From Arthrobotrys musiformis (Eukaryota > Ascomycota > Orbiliomycetes > Orbiliales > Orbiliaceae), in NCBI GenBank assembly GCA_036971715.1, contig JAVHJL010000002.1:3318501-3382500 (forward strand): a stretch of DNA of 64,000 nucleotides, written 5' to 3'. Within the stretch, counting starts at the first letter, position 1. Every line of letters begins with the position of its first letter. A program made the translations under genes and the position numbers. Below, in pieces: positions 34,701-43,195 of this stretch. The notes below the pieces were generated by a model. That model was not told the DNA's origin, did not search any database, and saw only the letters and a list, made by a program, of their open reading frames with translations.

Positions 34701-35357
34701 AAGTCTCCAATAAGTGGGAAGCCTCTCGTCGTAGAACTTGTCAACTACCTAGCCCAGAACGGTGACCAAGGATTAGCTGCTCGAGAATTTGTTGACAAAT
34801 ACGCCGATTTGCTCTTATCTGCGGCACTCCCCCTTGTGTGGAAGCATGGTATTGCACTGGAGGCGCATCTGCAAAATACACTTCTTGTTCTCGATGCTTC
34901 GCGAAACCCTGTGCGCCTCCTTCTGCGCGATTTTGCCGGCCTTCGAGTGAATCTCGAAAGATTGAAGGAGAGTGGTGAAGATACCACTAAGATTCCTTGT
35001 CCGAAATCCAGGACCATGTCGGCGGATGACGAGGAGATCCACTGCAAATTCACTCACTCTGTTATTTTCACCAACTTGGTACCAGTAGTCGATGCACTTT
35101 CTGGAGTGGCTTCACCATTCGTTCTTTGGGAAGCTATTCGAGTGCGAGCTGCGAAAGTCTATGAAAGTTTCGCTGCGAAGTTGCCAAAGGCTGATAATGA
35201 TGTGGAAAGCTTCGCGAGTGAGCATTTTAGACGGTTGACATCGACACCGGTCCTGCCGCAGAAGGCTCTTCTTACAATGAGGGTCCTCGCAAAAGCATCT
35301 GGTGGAATGGATTATTATACGATGCAGCCCAACCCACTATACTCGAGACTAGAGTAA
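31755..35357 (+). CDS. Tandem di-domain NIS siderophore synthetase (IucA/IucC family)
   Basis: NRPS-independent siderophore synthetases adenylate a carboxylate (often citrate or 2-oxoglutarate) and join it to an amine or alcohol. This 1200-residue, intronless protein has two complete units, each about the length of a bacterial enzyme. Unit 1: GHPLTPAGKVRTG (about 168), VHPHQL (270), SYRT..K (306-325), SLEPHPQNTAI (about 465), VRDFGG (486), C-terminal LLSMRL..GPNPL (595-617). Unit 2: GHPTHPCRRTR (753), VHPFQF (835), SSTRT..FKTAIDV (866-895), LEAHLQNTLL (about 1035), LRDFAG (1056), LLTMRV..QPNPL (1171-1195). The spacing repeats at about 585 residues. Unit 1 has Thr where unit 2 keeps the second His of HPxHP; the other motifs remain in both. 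Start: first ATG of the frame. No signal peptide, so probably cytosolic. Substrates cannot be read from sequence. Confidence 0.93.
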   Translation: MAPVCNPVGKEGADPTLSAKSSILERLVRALIAEKLVDVSQFAKAGISLSIQTSLCGRVTVSHTIYTELGNPAVTKQIIDPLDLLDRLEEAGIIHNNAGWKLARDEIENSLNSLTQALDAEKNRSEELRSLFQDKFDSRTPFSSLVTALVETGYGKHALAGFEQLVVDGHPLTPAGKVRTGMSSADAARYGPEFGSKFGLRFVAVAKDYVEAEDGTCGKISEISRVNPIQDTGIDAFNSALNDCYKDTLEDLRRELIRIGKRPDDFVLIPVHPHQLDNAIPKLHAEALAREIVIPLQSSLPAHPLMSYRTFAVKGRETRGLHIKTALEVQLTGAIRGISSASARNAPRMSRLLARIIAGDTDLQRTDSAGRELFIPERALAAVAFKESRRSLAAILRDDIENDMGEDEVALPVASFFARSPLTGNPVLLDLITELGTTKTAWLRALVEVCVPPCLIFLSRYGISLEPHPQNTAIILRKGWPSRMHVRDFGGARILPSRLAKHGLSIELDAATGLVISSSSEDEGTATLRAKLFYPLFGNNLAEVIATLAKEDKTVESELWGVVRSVVRQTGLYIGTKEALEDTKALLEDPWSRKCLLSMRLAGAVTDQRYVNGPNPLRVHPTGPPSPSTFWNSAEQTMFEYLFKNEPDLCVLWQQQLPGARRSIEEDYQASLNREGIQDNVETIRGFKAEWEQLKLELEDSAANLALSRVLVNRRGKQLCERAGAGVNDLLSVLLDLYSPSDITLELDDFDAEGHPTHPCRRTRLRFSPADSLTFAPDSGTTVSGKIVAVRRGQLILSGPGFSETLREHYPFINDAASAALSRGGKNPDEFELILVHPFQFETVLPRIYNSEISSGTIVPLSEVTIACRATSSTRTLVSVVPGIQGKRLSFKTAIDVQITSTCRTISHESVRNGPYVSALLTRLLSDENRVSCIAERASVAFSPETNCTNSRQRGLSMLLRDDVADYIVPGEVIIGCAGLITKSPISGKPLVVELVNYLAQNGDQGLAAREFVDKYADLLLSAALPLVWKHGIALEAHLQNTLLVLDASRNPVRLLLRDFAGLRVNLERLKESGEDTTKIPCPKSRTMSADDEEIHCKFTHSVIFTNLVPVVDALSGVASPFVLWEAIRVRAAKVYESFAAKLPKADNDVESFASEHFRRLTSTPVLPQKALLTMRVLAKASGGMDYYTMQPNPLYSRLE

Positions 35358-35721
35358 ACTCCTAACGACTTATGAATTTACGAGATATATACAACATACA
35401 CATACATATGATATCTATGATAGCTTATAGCGATTTCTTTACAGTTTTGTAATTTCGAATTCCTCCTCGATTTTGGATGTATGTACTTAAAGTTCTGCGT
35501 TGCCTTCCAAAATCCAACATCCGCTTCTGGCGGCAGCTAAACCAACCTCAACTTTTCAATCCGACGCTTGCACCTGCTCCGGCTAGTTCCCATCATGCAC
35601 ATCGCATCGTAGAACCGATTCCGCAATGGCGACCTCGAATAATCCCCTTGATCCCCTTTCTTACGTATGCCACTACGATTCATCCCTGTCTTTGTCCTTA
35701 CATCCTCAACCACCGTAAGCA
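35358..35721. other. Short intergenic region, no gene seen
   Basis: About 360 bp between two plus-strand genes. Only the 3' end of the NIS gene and the promoter of the F-box gene are expected. Nothing else recognised. Confidence 0.5.
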
Positions 35722-37110
35722 ATGGGGTTCCTCGAACTAGGTAAACGCTCCAAGCATTCCCGTCGTCCGAGAACCGTCGTCCCCAAAGAGAAGCAGGCCT
35801 CAACATCAGCTCTAATGTCGTCCCAATCATTGGATCTTACGCCCACTGCAACTTTTCGGACGACACCATTCGAGCGTCTCCCCGTGGAGCTTCTGCAGAG
35901 GATATTCTTGTTCTCGTACAATCCGGAACTACCATTCACGAACCGATTCTTCCTATCGATACTTTCGTCTCCGTATTTGATACAGACTTTTACATCTTCT
36001 GCTGTGCTCGATGATGCACTTTCAAAAAGAGATTATAAGATAATAGTGTCGAATATTCTTACCAGAAAGTTTTTCACTCTCCAATTTTTGGAGAACCTGG
36101 AGAACACGTTATGGAGTAAATATTTCAAAGCGGAATTCGAGGCCCACGTGCCAACTACAGCACAAGGCTATCAGCTGGAAAAAGTGGAGGAGGATCGGAA
36201 TATGGGACATCTGGAGTACACTTTTACGGAAAGTGTCGAAGATGGCGCAAGTGACGGCGAGAGGGAGGTTGAAAAAGTCGGCGTTTACGTCCCCGTGATG
36301 GACTACAGGATGATTCTTGGGAAATTCGATCTGCGCACCATCGCTTTCCCTAGAGACCGGCTTTTGAACCCGCCGTTCACATTGGAAAAGGTCAAGTTGA
36401 TTTCAGCACTCGCTACTAGGATGCCGTCTTTCTGGGTGGACCTCATAGCCGGTGACGAGGGGAAATGGTGGGGAAGCAGGTTGTTGGAAATTGCGGTCAG
36501 GAAAAGGTGCGCGGTTATGGTGGACTTCCTTGCGAATTTCTGCTACGTTCGGGTTGAACCTGCACATCTAAGGGCTGCTGTTATGCCATGGGACCATGGG
36601 AATACAGGATGGCTAGAGCCTGAGTTTTCTAACGGAGGGAAGGGAACCGTATCAAGAGGGGAGGATGTGGAAATGATGAAAGCACTGCGTGGATTGGATA
36701 GGAAATCTGGGCCAATGGAAGGGTCGAGTAACTCTGGGATCGACGGCTTCGTCAAGGGAATGGGGGCCTGGAAGAACGGGAAAGGAGGGCTTGTCAAGGC
36801 TGGCTGGGGCCAATATGAACCTGAAATCGAAGATTCATTGAGGATGTTATGGGTTTTAGACCAGGTCGTTGAAAGGAAAGGGAGGTACAGGATTCACGGA
36901 TCAACCGACTTTGCAAACGTCGACCATTTTGAGGAGGAGACAGCGCCGTGGTTGTTGGGTGAGAATAGATATTTCCCGACAGGCATAGCGGAGTCCCCCC
37001 TGATGGCCGACGAGAAAGTGTGGGAGGCCGCGAGGCAAGAGAAGGGTGTCTATTGGAGGTGGCTGATGAAGGTCGGGACGCCTCCAGCCGAGTTCTTGGG
37101 TAGTATATAA
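35722..37110 (+). CDS. F-box protein of unknown target
   Basis: Single-exon gene for 462 residues. A basic, Ser/Thr-rich N-terminus (KRSKHSRRPRTVVPKEKQ) is followed at about 50-80 by FERLPVELLQRIFLFSYNPE, a clear F-box start. The remaining 380 residues form a helical body with Trp-rich patches and no recognisable repeats. The arrangement is that of many Pezizomycotina F-box proteins with private C-termini. A role in SCF ubiquitin ligase targeting is inferred from the F-box only. It directly follows the tandem NIS synthetase on the same strand, 364 bp downstream, but no functional link is visible. Confidence 0.75.
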   Translation: MGFLELGKRSKHSRRPRTVVPKEKQASTSALMSSQSLDLTPTATFRTTPFERLPVELLQRIFLFSYNPELPFTNRFFLSILSSPYLIQTFTSSAVLDDALSKRDYKIIVSNILTRKFFTLQFLENLENTLWSKYFKAEFEAHVPTTAQGYQLEKVEEDRNMGHLEYTFTESVEDGASDGEREVEKVGVYVPVMDYRMILGKFDLRTIAFPRDRLLNPPFTLEKVKLISALATRMPSFWVDLIAGDEGKWWGSRLLEIAVRKRCAVMVDFLANFCYVRVEPAHLRAAVMPWDHGNTGWLEPEFSNGGKGTVSRGEDVEMMKALRGLDRKSGPMEGSSNSGIDGFVKGMGAWKNGKGGLVKAGWGQYEPEIEDSLRMLWVLDQVVERKGRYRIHGSTDFANVDHFEEETAPWLLGENRYFPTGIAESPLMADEKVWEAARQEKGVYWRWLMKVGTPPAEFLGSI

Positions 37111-37997
37111 GAGTGCATCGATGTCGATGTATCATTACCACCCTGATCAGAACGGACATGTGAATAGATATGTCCGATCAATGTATATACGGGCCACTGC
37201 CTCCGACTGTTTGCAATTTTACTTTCATCTGCTCTGTTTCGGCCATCCTTGATCGTGAGAAGCCTACTTGTCTCGAATCCAGAAGCCTACTATATCCGAC
37301 TAAAGTTTATCCGAGTATGGCCAGAGCCCAGGTCCATTACATTTACGTCCAGCAGTGGTCCTCCAGATGTTTGAGCGCGTTCGATCCAGTGTAATAGATT
37401 TCTATCGTCCATCGTGCCGCAAGTTGTGTGTACAGCCGTTGACATCTGAGTATCTACACCCGAGTGTTTCGTGTATATATGCTCGTCGAGGAACGCCCCG
37501 TCGCACCGAAGCCATCGCACGTAATTTAAAGCCATCGCAAAGGAAGGCAAAGAATGTCGGATTCCTCTGACACTTCTCCAGGCACCGAGGTAAATAAGCC
37601 CAGACAAGTTCTTAATGGAACCCCAATCGTAAACCCATAGGATCTAAACCTGATAGAAAACCAAATTCAAGCGACCCGAAGTTACAAGTTTCTTCTCAGC
37701 GTCGAGTAATCGCGTAAGCAGCAACGGAAGTTTTCTAGTAAAAGAGTCGACTGATTCGCACTGTCTAATAATGACGCTTGGTGAGAAGAAAGAGAAGAAG
37801 AAAAAGAAGAAGCGAAGAAAATTTGGGTTGTTTTTAAATGGCGGCGATGCCAAGAAATGCGGCTCAAAACGGACAGACACAACTGCAGCTACGCTCCACC
37901 AAAGCTACCTTCCTCTTACAAGCTACCTCTCCCTCTCCCTCCTCCACACGACGACGACGACGGCTTCACCACAGGCAGACCCAGATAGCATTCAGCC
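37111..37997. other. Intergenic region upstream of APM1
   Basis: About 890 bp, including the AP-1 mu promoter and leader. Purine-rich stretches (GAAGAAAGAGAAGAAG near 37785) and CT-rich stretches close to the ATG are typical of fungal promoters. No separate gene is supported. Confidence 0.5.
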
Positions 37998-39675
37998 ATG
38001 GCGTCGGCAATTTTCTTCCTCGATCTGAAGGGCAAGGTCTGTGTTCTTCCCGTTGAATTGGCGGATTGAGGACCGATAGGGCGTTCTTTGTGTGGTGCAC
38101 TATACTAACAGTTCGCCTCTGTCCAAACAGACCCTCCTTGCGCGAAACTACCGAGGCGATATCCCCATGTCTGCCGTCGAGAAGTTCCCGGTCCTGCTCC
38201 TTGAGGCTGAAGAAGAAAGCTCTGCTGTCCCCCCATGCTTCTCTCACGAAGGAATCAATGTGCGAAAGCTCCCCTCATGCTGGTTACGTCGTCTTATCTA
38301 TACAGACGTATATGTGTCTCATATACCAGGCCACGTTGGCTAACCTTGGGCTTTTGTCGGAATCAGTATCTTTACATCAAGCATAACAACCTCTATCTCC
38401 TTGCCCTTACCAAACGTAACAGCAATGCCACCGAAATACTGTTATTCCTGCATAAAGTCGTCGGCGTCTTCACCGAGTATTTCAAGGAACTCGAGGAAGA
38501 GAGTATACGTGACAACTTTGTCATCATTTACGAGTTGCTGGACGAGATGATGGACTTTGGATACCCTCAAACGACAGAAACGAAGATTTTGCAGGAGTAT
38601 GATTACCCTCTCCCGCTTCCAAGTCCCAGAATATCGGAATGAACTTACAAAAGATGGTAGATATATTACCCAAGAATCCCACAAATTGGAGGTTCAGGCC
38701 AGACCTCCAATCGCCCTCACAAACGCCGTATCCTGGCGTTCCGAAGGTATCAGATACCGCAAGAACGAAGTCTTCCTGGACGTTATCGAATCCGTCAACC
38801 TCCTCGTAAACTCCAACGGCAATGTCCTCCGGTCCGAAATCCTGGGTGCCATCAAGATGAAATGTTACCTGTCCGGTATGCCGGAACTCCGATTAGGACT
38901 AAACGACAAAGTTATGTTTGAGAGTACAGGGAGGACCAGCAGAGGGAAGCAAATAGAGATGGAAGATGTCAAATTCCATCAGTGTGTCAGACTATCGAGA
39001 TTCGAAAACGATCGGACGATTAGTTTCATCCCACCCGATGGAGAGTTCGAACTTATGAGCTATCGGTTGAATACAGCTGTTAAACCTTTGATCTGGGTCG
39101 AGTGCGTCGTAGAGAATCACTCGAATACCAGAATCGAATACATGCTCAAGGTAAGCCTTTCCAGCTCTGCGCCATATTCCGATCCCACGTTTCTAACTCT
39201 GTCACTATAGGCGAAAGCACAATTCAAACGCCGTTCCACAGCTAACAATGTCGAAATCATCGTTCCTGTCCCCGAAGATGCCGACACCCCTCGTTTCCGA
39301 ACGAATACGGGCTCGGTCCATTACGCTCCCGAGAAATGCGCGATAGTCTGGAAGATCAAACAATTCGGAGGAGGCAAGGAATTCTTGATGAGGGCAGAGT
39401 TGGGCCTGCCGAGTGTGAAGGAGCAAGAGCCAGAGAGGAAAAAGAGACCGATTAGTGTCAAATTCGAGATCCCTTACTTCACAGTCAGCGGTATCCAAGT
39501 CAGGTACTTGAAGATCATCGAGCCAAAGTTGCAATATCCAAGTTTACCATGGTAGGATTCCCCCCTTTCTGAGTACTTTCGCGTTCCTAGGTATTGATTT
39601 TTTGGCTACAGGGTACGATATATCACACAGACAGGAGAGTACGAAGTCAGGTTACCCGAGCCGACTCAAACATAG
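37998..39675 (+). CDS. APM1: AP-1 clathrin adaptor subunit mu
   Basis: Medium (mu) subunit of the AP-1 adaptor complex, which selects tyrosine-motif cargo for clathrin vesicles between trans-Golgi and endosomes. Six exons, 37998-38036, 38131-38259, 38367-38596, 38661-39150, 39211-39551 and 39612-39675, give 430 residues, the usual length. N-terminal longin part: MASAIFFLDLKGKTLLARNY, then GINYLYIKHNNLYLLALTKR, YFKELEEESIRDNFVIIYEL and MDFGYPQTTETKILQEY. C-terminal mu-homology part: PPIALTNAVSWRSEGIRYRK, NEVFLDVIESVNLLV, FIPPDGEFELMSYRL, YFTVSGIQVRYLKIIEPKLQ and YPSLPWVRYITQTGEYEVRL. The joins EYITQ and LPWVRY restore conserved residues. The linker after GLPSVKEQ is short compared with many fungal orthologues. 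Confidence 0.97.
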
Positions 39676-40023
39676 CATGTAGACAACCTCGGAGGACCTA
39701 CTAGATATTACGATGACCCTTTTTAAAGCGTAGGACGTTTTTTCACTTTTTCTTTGCGGTTAGGGGTTCTTGTAACAGCGTGTTTGATACACCATTTCCC
39801 ATCATTTCCCGGTGTAACTATCGAATATATTGCGGTCGGCTTTAATGATCACCATTTCTATCCCGTCAAAGAATTTTGAGTTCTCTCCTCAAAAATTCAT
39901 TGAGAATGAATTCATGCATTAGTGTAGGAGCTCGCTAGTAAAAGGCGTTAAAAGTCATTATTCGAGGAGCTTTAAACGAAGCTCTCGACAAAAGGCGCCG
40001 GTTTGAAAGTTCGTTATATCATT
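39676..40023. other. Convergent 3' region, no gene seen
   Basis: About 350 bp between two convergent genes, containing only probable 3' untranslated sequence. Confidence 0.5.
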
Positions 40024-41337
40024 TCACGAAAACCCCATCTCAGCGGCTTCCTTCCACCTTCCCCACCCACCCAACGGCTTCAACTCCTCCCTTTTCCTCC
40101 CGCACACCTCCCAACTCGAATATCCAGCCAAGTCGGTCCACTCAGTCAACTTATCCAGCACATTCTGCCCAAACCCCCTGTTCGCCTTTTGAAAAATGGT
40201 CTCATAAGGGTGCACGTTACCACCGAAGTATGCTTTTTCGAGCAGTATATCTCCGTGCTTACATGTTTCCGCATAATGTTCTTCGCTGGCGAAGGATGTC
40301 ATCATCGCGGATACGGTGTAGCCGGCGTCCATGATAGCGTGGGTACTGTTCGATTCGCCGTATACAGCGGAAAGCCAGGTTGGAAAACAAGTGTTCATTA
40401 TCGGCAGGAGAGTCATGATGCCGATACGGTCGGTGGCAAAGATCATTGACTGCAGGTGGCGGACGCCGTAGACCGGGTCGCAGTTGAAGGTCATACCGAC
40501 GAGCTGAGTATTGGACCCATTAGCTCTATGCATATGCGCATCCATCTTCGCGATTTTTGGCAACGCGTATTTAAAAAAGTCACCAAAGATGGGGGTCTGA
40601 GTACCTTGTTTGTATCCGTAACTTTCGCGAGATACGCATCACTCCAGCATTCTCTACTCCAAGTCGGCATGAAGGGACCACGTATACTCCCGTTCAGCAT
40701 GATAAATTTATCATACTTTTTGATCAGCTTGTCGTTATGAGCGGTGAGAACTTCACCATACGACCCGAGATCGAAGCATTTATTTGGTCGTTGAACTATT
40801 TTGATGTTTGGCGCCGTGGGGATCAGGAGTGTGAGGTTTGTGTGGCCGTTTAGAATGAAGATGAAGTCTGCGCCGGAGTGGAGGCCGTGGTTTATGAAGA
40901 AGATGGCGTTTTGGCGGGCGTTCGGGGTTTCGTGGTAGGCGTAGAGGATTAGAGGGCGGTCATTTCTCTTATCAAGTGTAGACTGAAGTCCATTTCCAGT
41001 ATTTCTCTGACATCACGCAGCGAGCTCGAAGTCAATATAATGCATAATTTTCAGATGTAACATTCAGACTAGATAGTTTACTTACCTCCACAGTGATATC
41101 AAAGTCCGTATACCCGATATCATTGTACACCGTCGCCCCAATGAGAAGGGTAATAATTCCGACAATGGTAACAATACTCCAGACGGCGCACGGCTTTCGC
41201 GAACCCTTCGAGGCCGAGGAAGAATACGACCTAGAAATTCGCTTCCAGAAGCCGTCCGAAACGGAAGCAAAATACCCATTCCCAAAATTTCTCGTATCAT
41301 CATCTCCAATCTGGAGCCTTGAATACTCAGCTGACAT
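40024..41337 (-). CDS. Type II membrane glycosyltransferase-like protein
   Basis: Three exons, 41086-41337, 40605-40982 and 40024-40503 (all joins in phase 0), give 369 residues. A basic, Ser-rich cytosolic tail of about 50 residues precedes one membrane anchor (AVWSIVTIVGIITLLIGATV), as in Golgi type II enzymes. The luminal part includes RPLILYAYHETPNARQNAIF, FIFILNGHTNLTLLIP, RPNKCFDLGSYGEVL, KYDKFIMLNGSIRGPFMPTW, LVGMTFNCDPVYGVRHLQSM and FATDRIGIMTLLP. The 'NxCFDLG...', 'LNxSxRGPF' and 'HxQSMxxATDRxG' pattern is one I associate with poorly described glycosyltransferase-like proteins of fungi and algae, but I cannot name the family. The substrate is unknown. Confidence 0.72.
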
Positions 41338-42098
41338 TGTAGCTATGCAGAAGGATCAATTGACCGTCAAGCAGCCCTTCGACAAACCGGGGATACTTCT
41401 CGTTGGATTTTTGATCGTAAGGAAGCGCCACCGATATTATCGACAACCAAGCTTGTTCGCTTAACAATAACCTATCTTCGAACCGTTTAGTAATGGAGTA
41501 TCGCGATTTCGCATTTCGAGGCAGTTGTTTCTTTTTTCGTCCATCCACGTTTTCCTTTTTCTCGAATCTGAACGAAGGGACAGATATTCGACTTACCGCG
41601 TGCGCACGATTTCAGGGGCTTTCTTCTTTTGCAAACAGATTCGAAAAGTTAAGTTTATTGTCAAAGTTGAGCAATTGTTCTCGTCTTGTGCGACTTGAAA
41701 TAAATTAGATTCGATCTGGATCTAATTGTATCGAAGCGCTGTGGAACGGACCAGGAGGAAGGTCACTGTGGTATTTTGTACGCTATTTTTGTGTTGAATT
41801 AGCATCTCTGAGGTTCACAGGATAGCACAAGACACTATGTAGCACAAGATTCGAATCAATTCTAGAACGGGATACTATACAAATATACCTATCTACTAGC
41901 ATCTAAGGCCAAGTAGGTACCTACCTAGGTAAGTACCTAGTATTATAATATTACTTGATTCTTAGTCAAACATATTAGTGCGGCGACATTCAGATTAAAG
42001 AAAGATAATTCTGACTCAGAAGTGCAGAACTACGTCCTATTCTTTCGTGTGGCTGGCCCGCGAGACCGTCATATTGACATATGATTGAAAGAAATATT
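41338..42098. other. Intergenic region, no gene seen
   Basis: About 760 bp between two minus-strand genes. A short palindromic stretch of TAGGTACCTACCTAGGTAAG type occurs near 41915-41940. The open frame at 41493-41708 has no support. Confidence 0.5.
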
Positions 42099-43195
42099 CT
42101 ATACTGTCCATTTCCAGCCTCCCTTCTCATTGGATTGTCTCAAAAACTCGTCCATTCGCCGCCAGGCATCTTCGCACTTCACTGGATCAGATACAATTCC
42201 AGGTACTATAAAACTCTAATTTTAGCATACACGATCCACCTATATGATATGGTCTAGAAAGATTGGGTCCAAATAAGGGTCCACTTACATTCTGGAAATC
42301 CATGAAGTTCGCCTTCATAAAACACAGCTTCGACTATTCTGTCGGTCCCTTCCGTCTCCTTCTTGAGTCTCTCGATCAAATCCGTTTCTTCCCGCAATAA
42401 GATATCCACTTCGGGAACGATAAATAGCATATCCCTGGGCAGCTTGTCTGCGGCTGCTAAGATAATATTCAACCGTGGGTCGTCAGTATACTTCGGCCTC
42501 AGCGGCCCGGCATAAGAATCAAAAACTGGTTCCAAAAAAGCTATCGGATTCGAAGCCGGGAACCCAGATGGCTTCGGTTTCTCCCAGGGCGGTATCCTAA
42601 GATCGACGACACCGCAAAATGATACCGCCGCTTTAATCCCCCCAATATGATTCATCGATGCCGATAGCGATAAATTCACACCAGCCGAAAGACCAGATAC
42701 GGTCACATTATTCAAATCCAAGTTAAACTTCTTCGCAGCCTCCTCCGACAGGAAATATGCCAAAGCGTCATCGACGTCATCGTGGGCCGTTGGGTAAGTA
42801 TACCGAGGCGCGCCGCGGTATTGAACCGATACTGTTACCGCTCCCGTGTTCTTACATACTCTCTGCGCGAGATCCGCGTTTTGCTCTGCGAGGCCCGGGA
42901 GGAAGGCGCCACCGTGAACGGTGAAGTGGAGGGGGCGAGGTTTTGATTTGGACGGTGAGGAAGGACCGTAGACTGGTTCGAAGACTATGACACGGATTTG
43001 GGGCCCCCCGTGCGTCGATGGGATGTGGTAGGTACGGTATGCTGATGAGAAGATCCATGGGAGGTATTTCATAGCGTTGATTAACCAGAAACCGGGGGTG
43101 AATGCGAGGTACCGCCATCGATAGGTAAAAGGGACTGGTCGGAGGGTGAATAAAGTGAATATAGGCTGGAGGTTGGCACTGATCAAGGACAACAT
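42099..43195 (-). CDS. Alpha/beta hydrolase, HSL/arylacetamide deacetylase type
   Basis: Two exons, 42289-43195 and 42099-42205, encode 337 residues; the join GFPELPGIVSDP gives a normal C-terminus (MDEFLRQSN). Catalytic features are the oxyanion motif HGGAF (94-98), the nucleophile elbow GLSAG (Ser170), an acid in PEVDILLREETD and the His in ELHGFPE. That is the hormone-sensitive-lipase/esterase family. The first 50 residues are hydrophobic and aromatic (FWLINAMKYLPWIFSSAY), so it may be membrane associated. The substrate cannot be told: fungal relatives hydrolyse carboxyl esters, sometimes in secondary-metabolite clusters. No such cluster is evident here. Confidence 0.9.

Noticed and set aside
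37290..37607. 105-codon minus-strand frame between the F-box gene and APM1
   Set aside because: Starts from TTG only, no domain, and lies in a probable promoter region.
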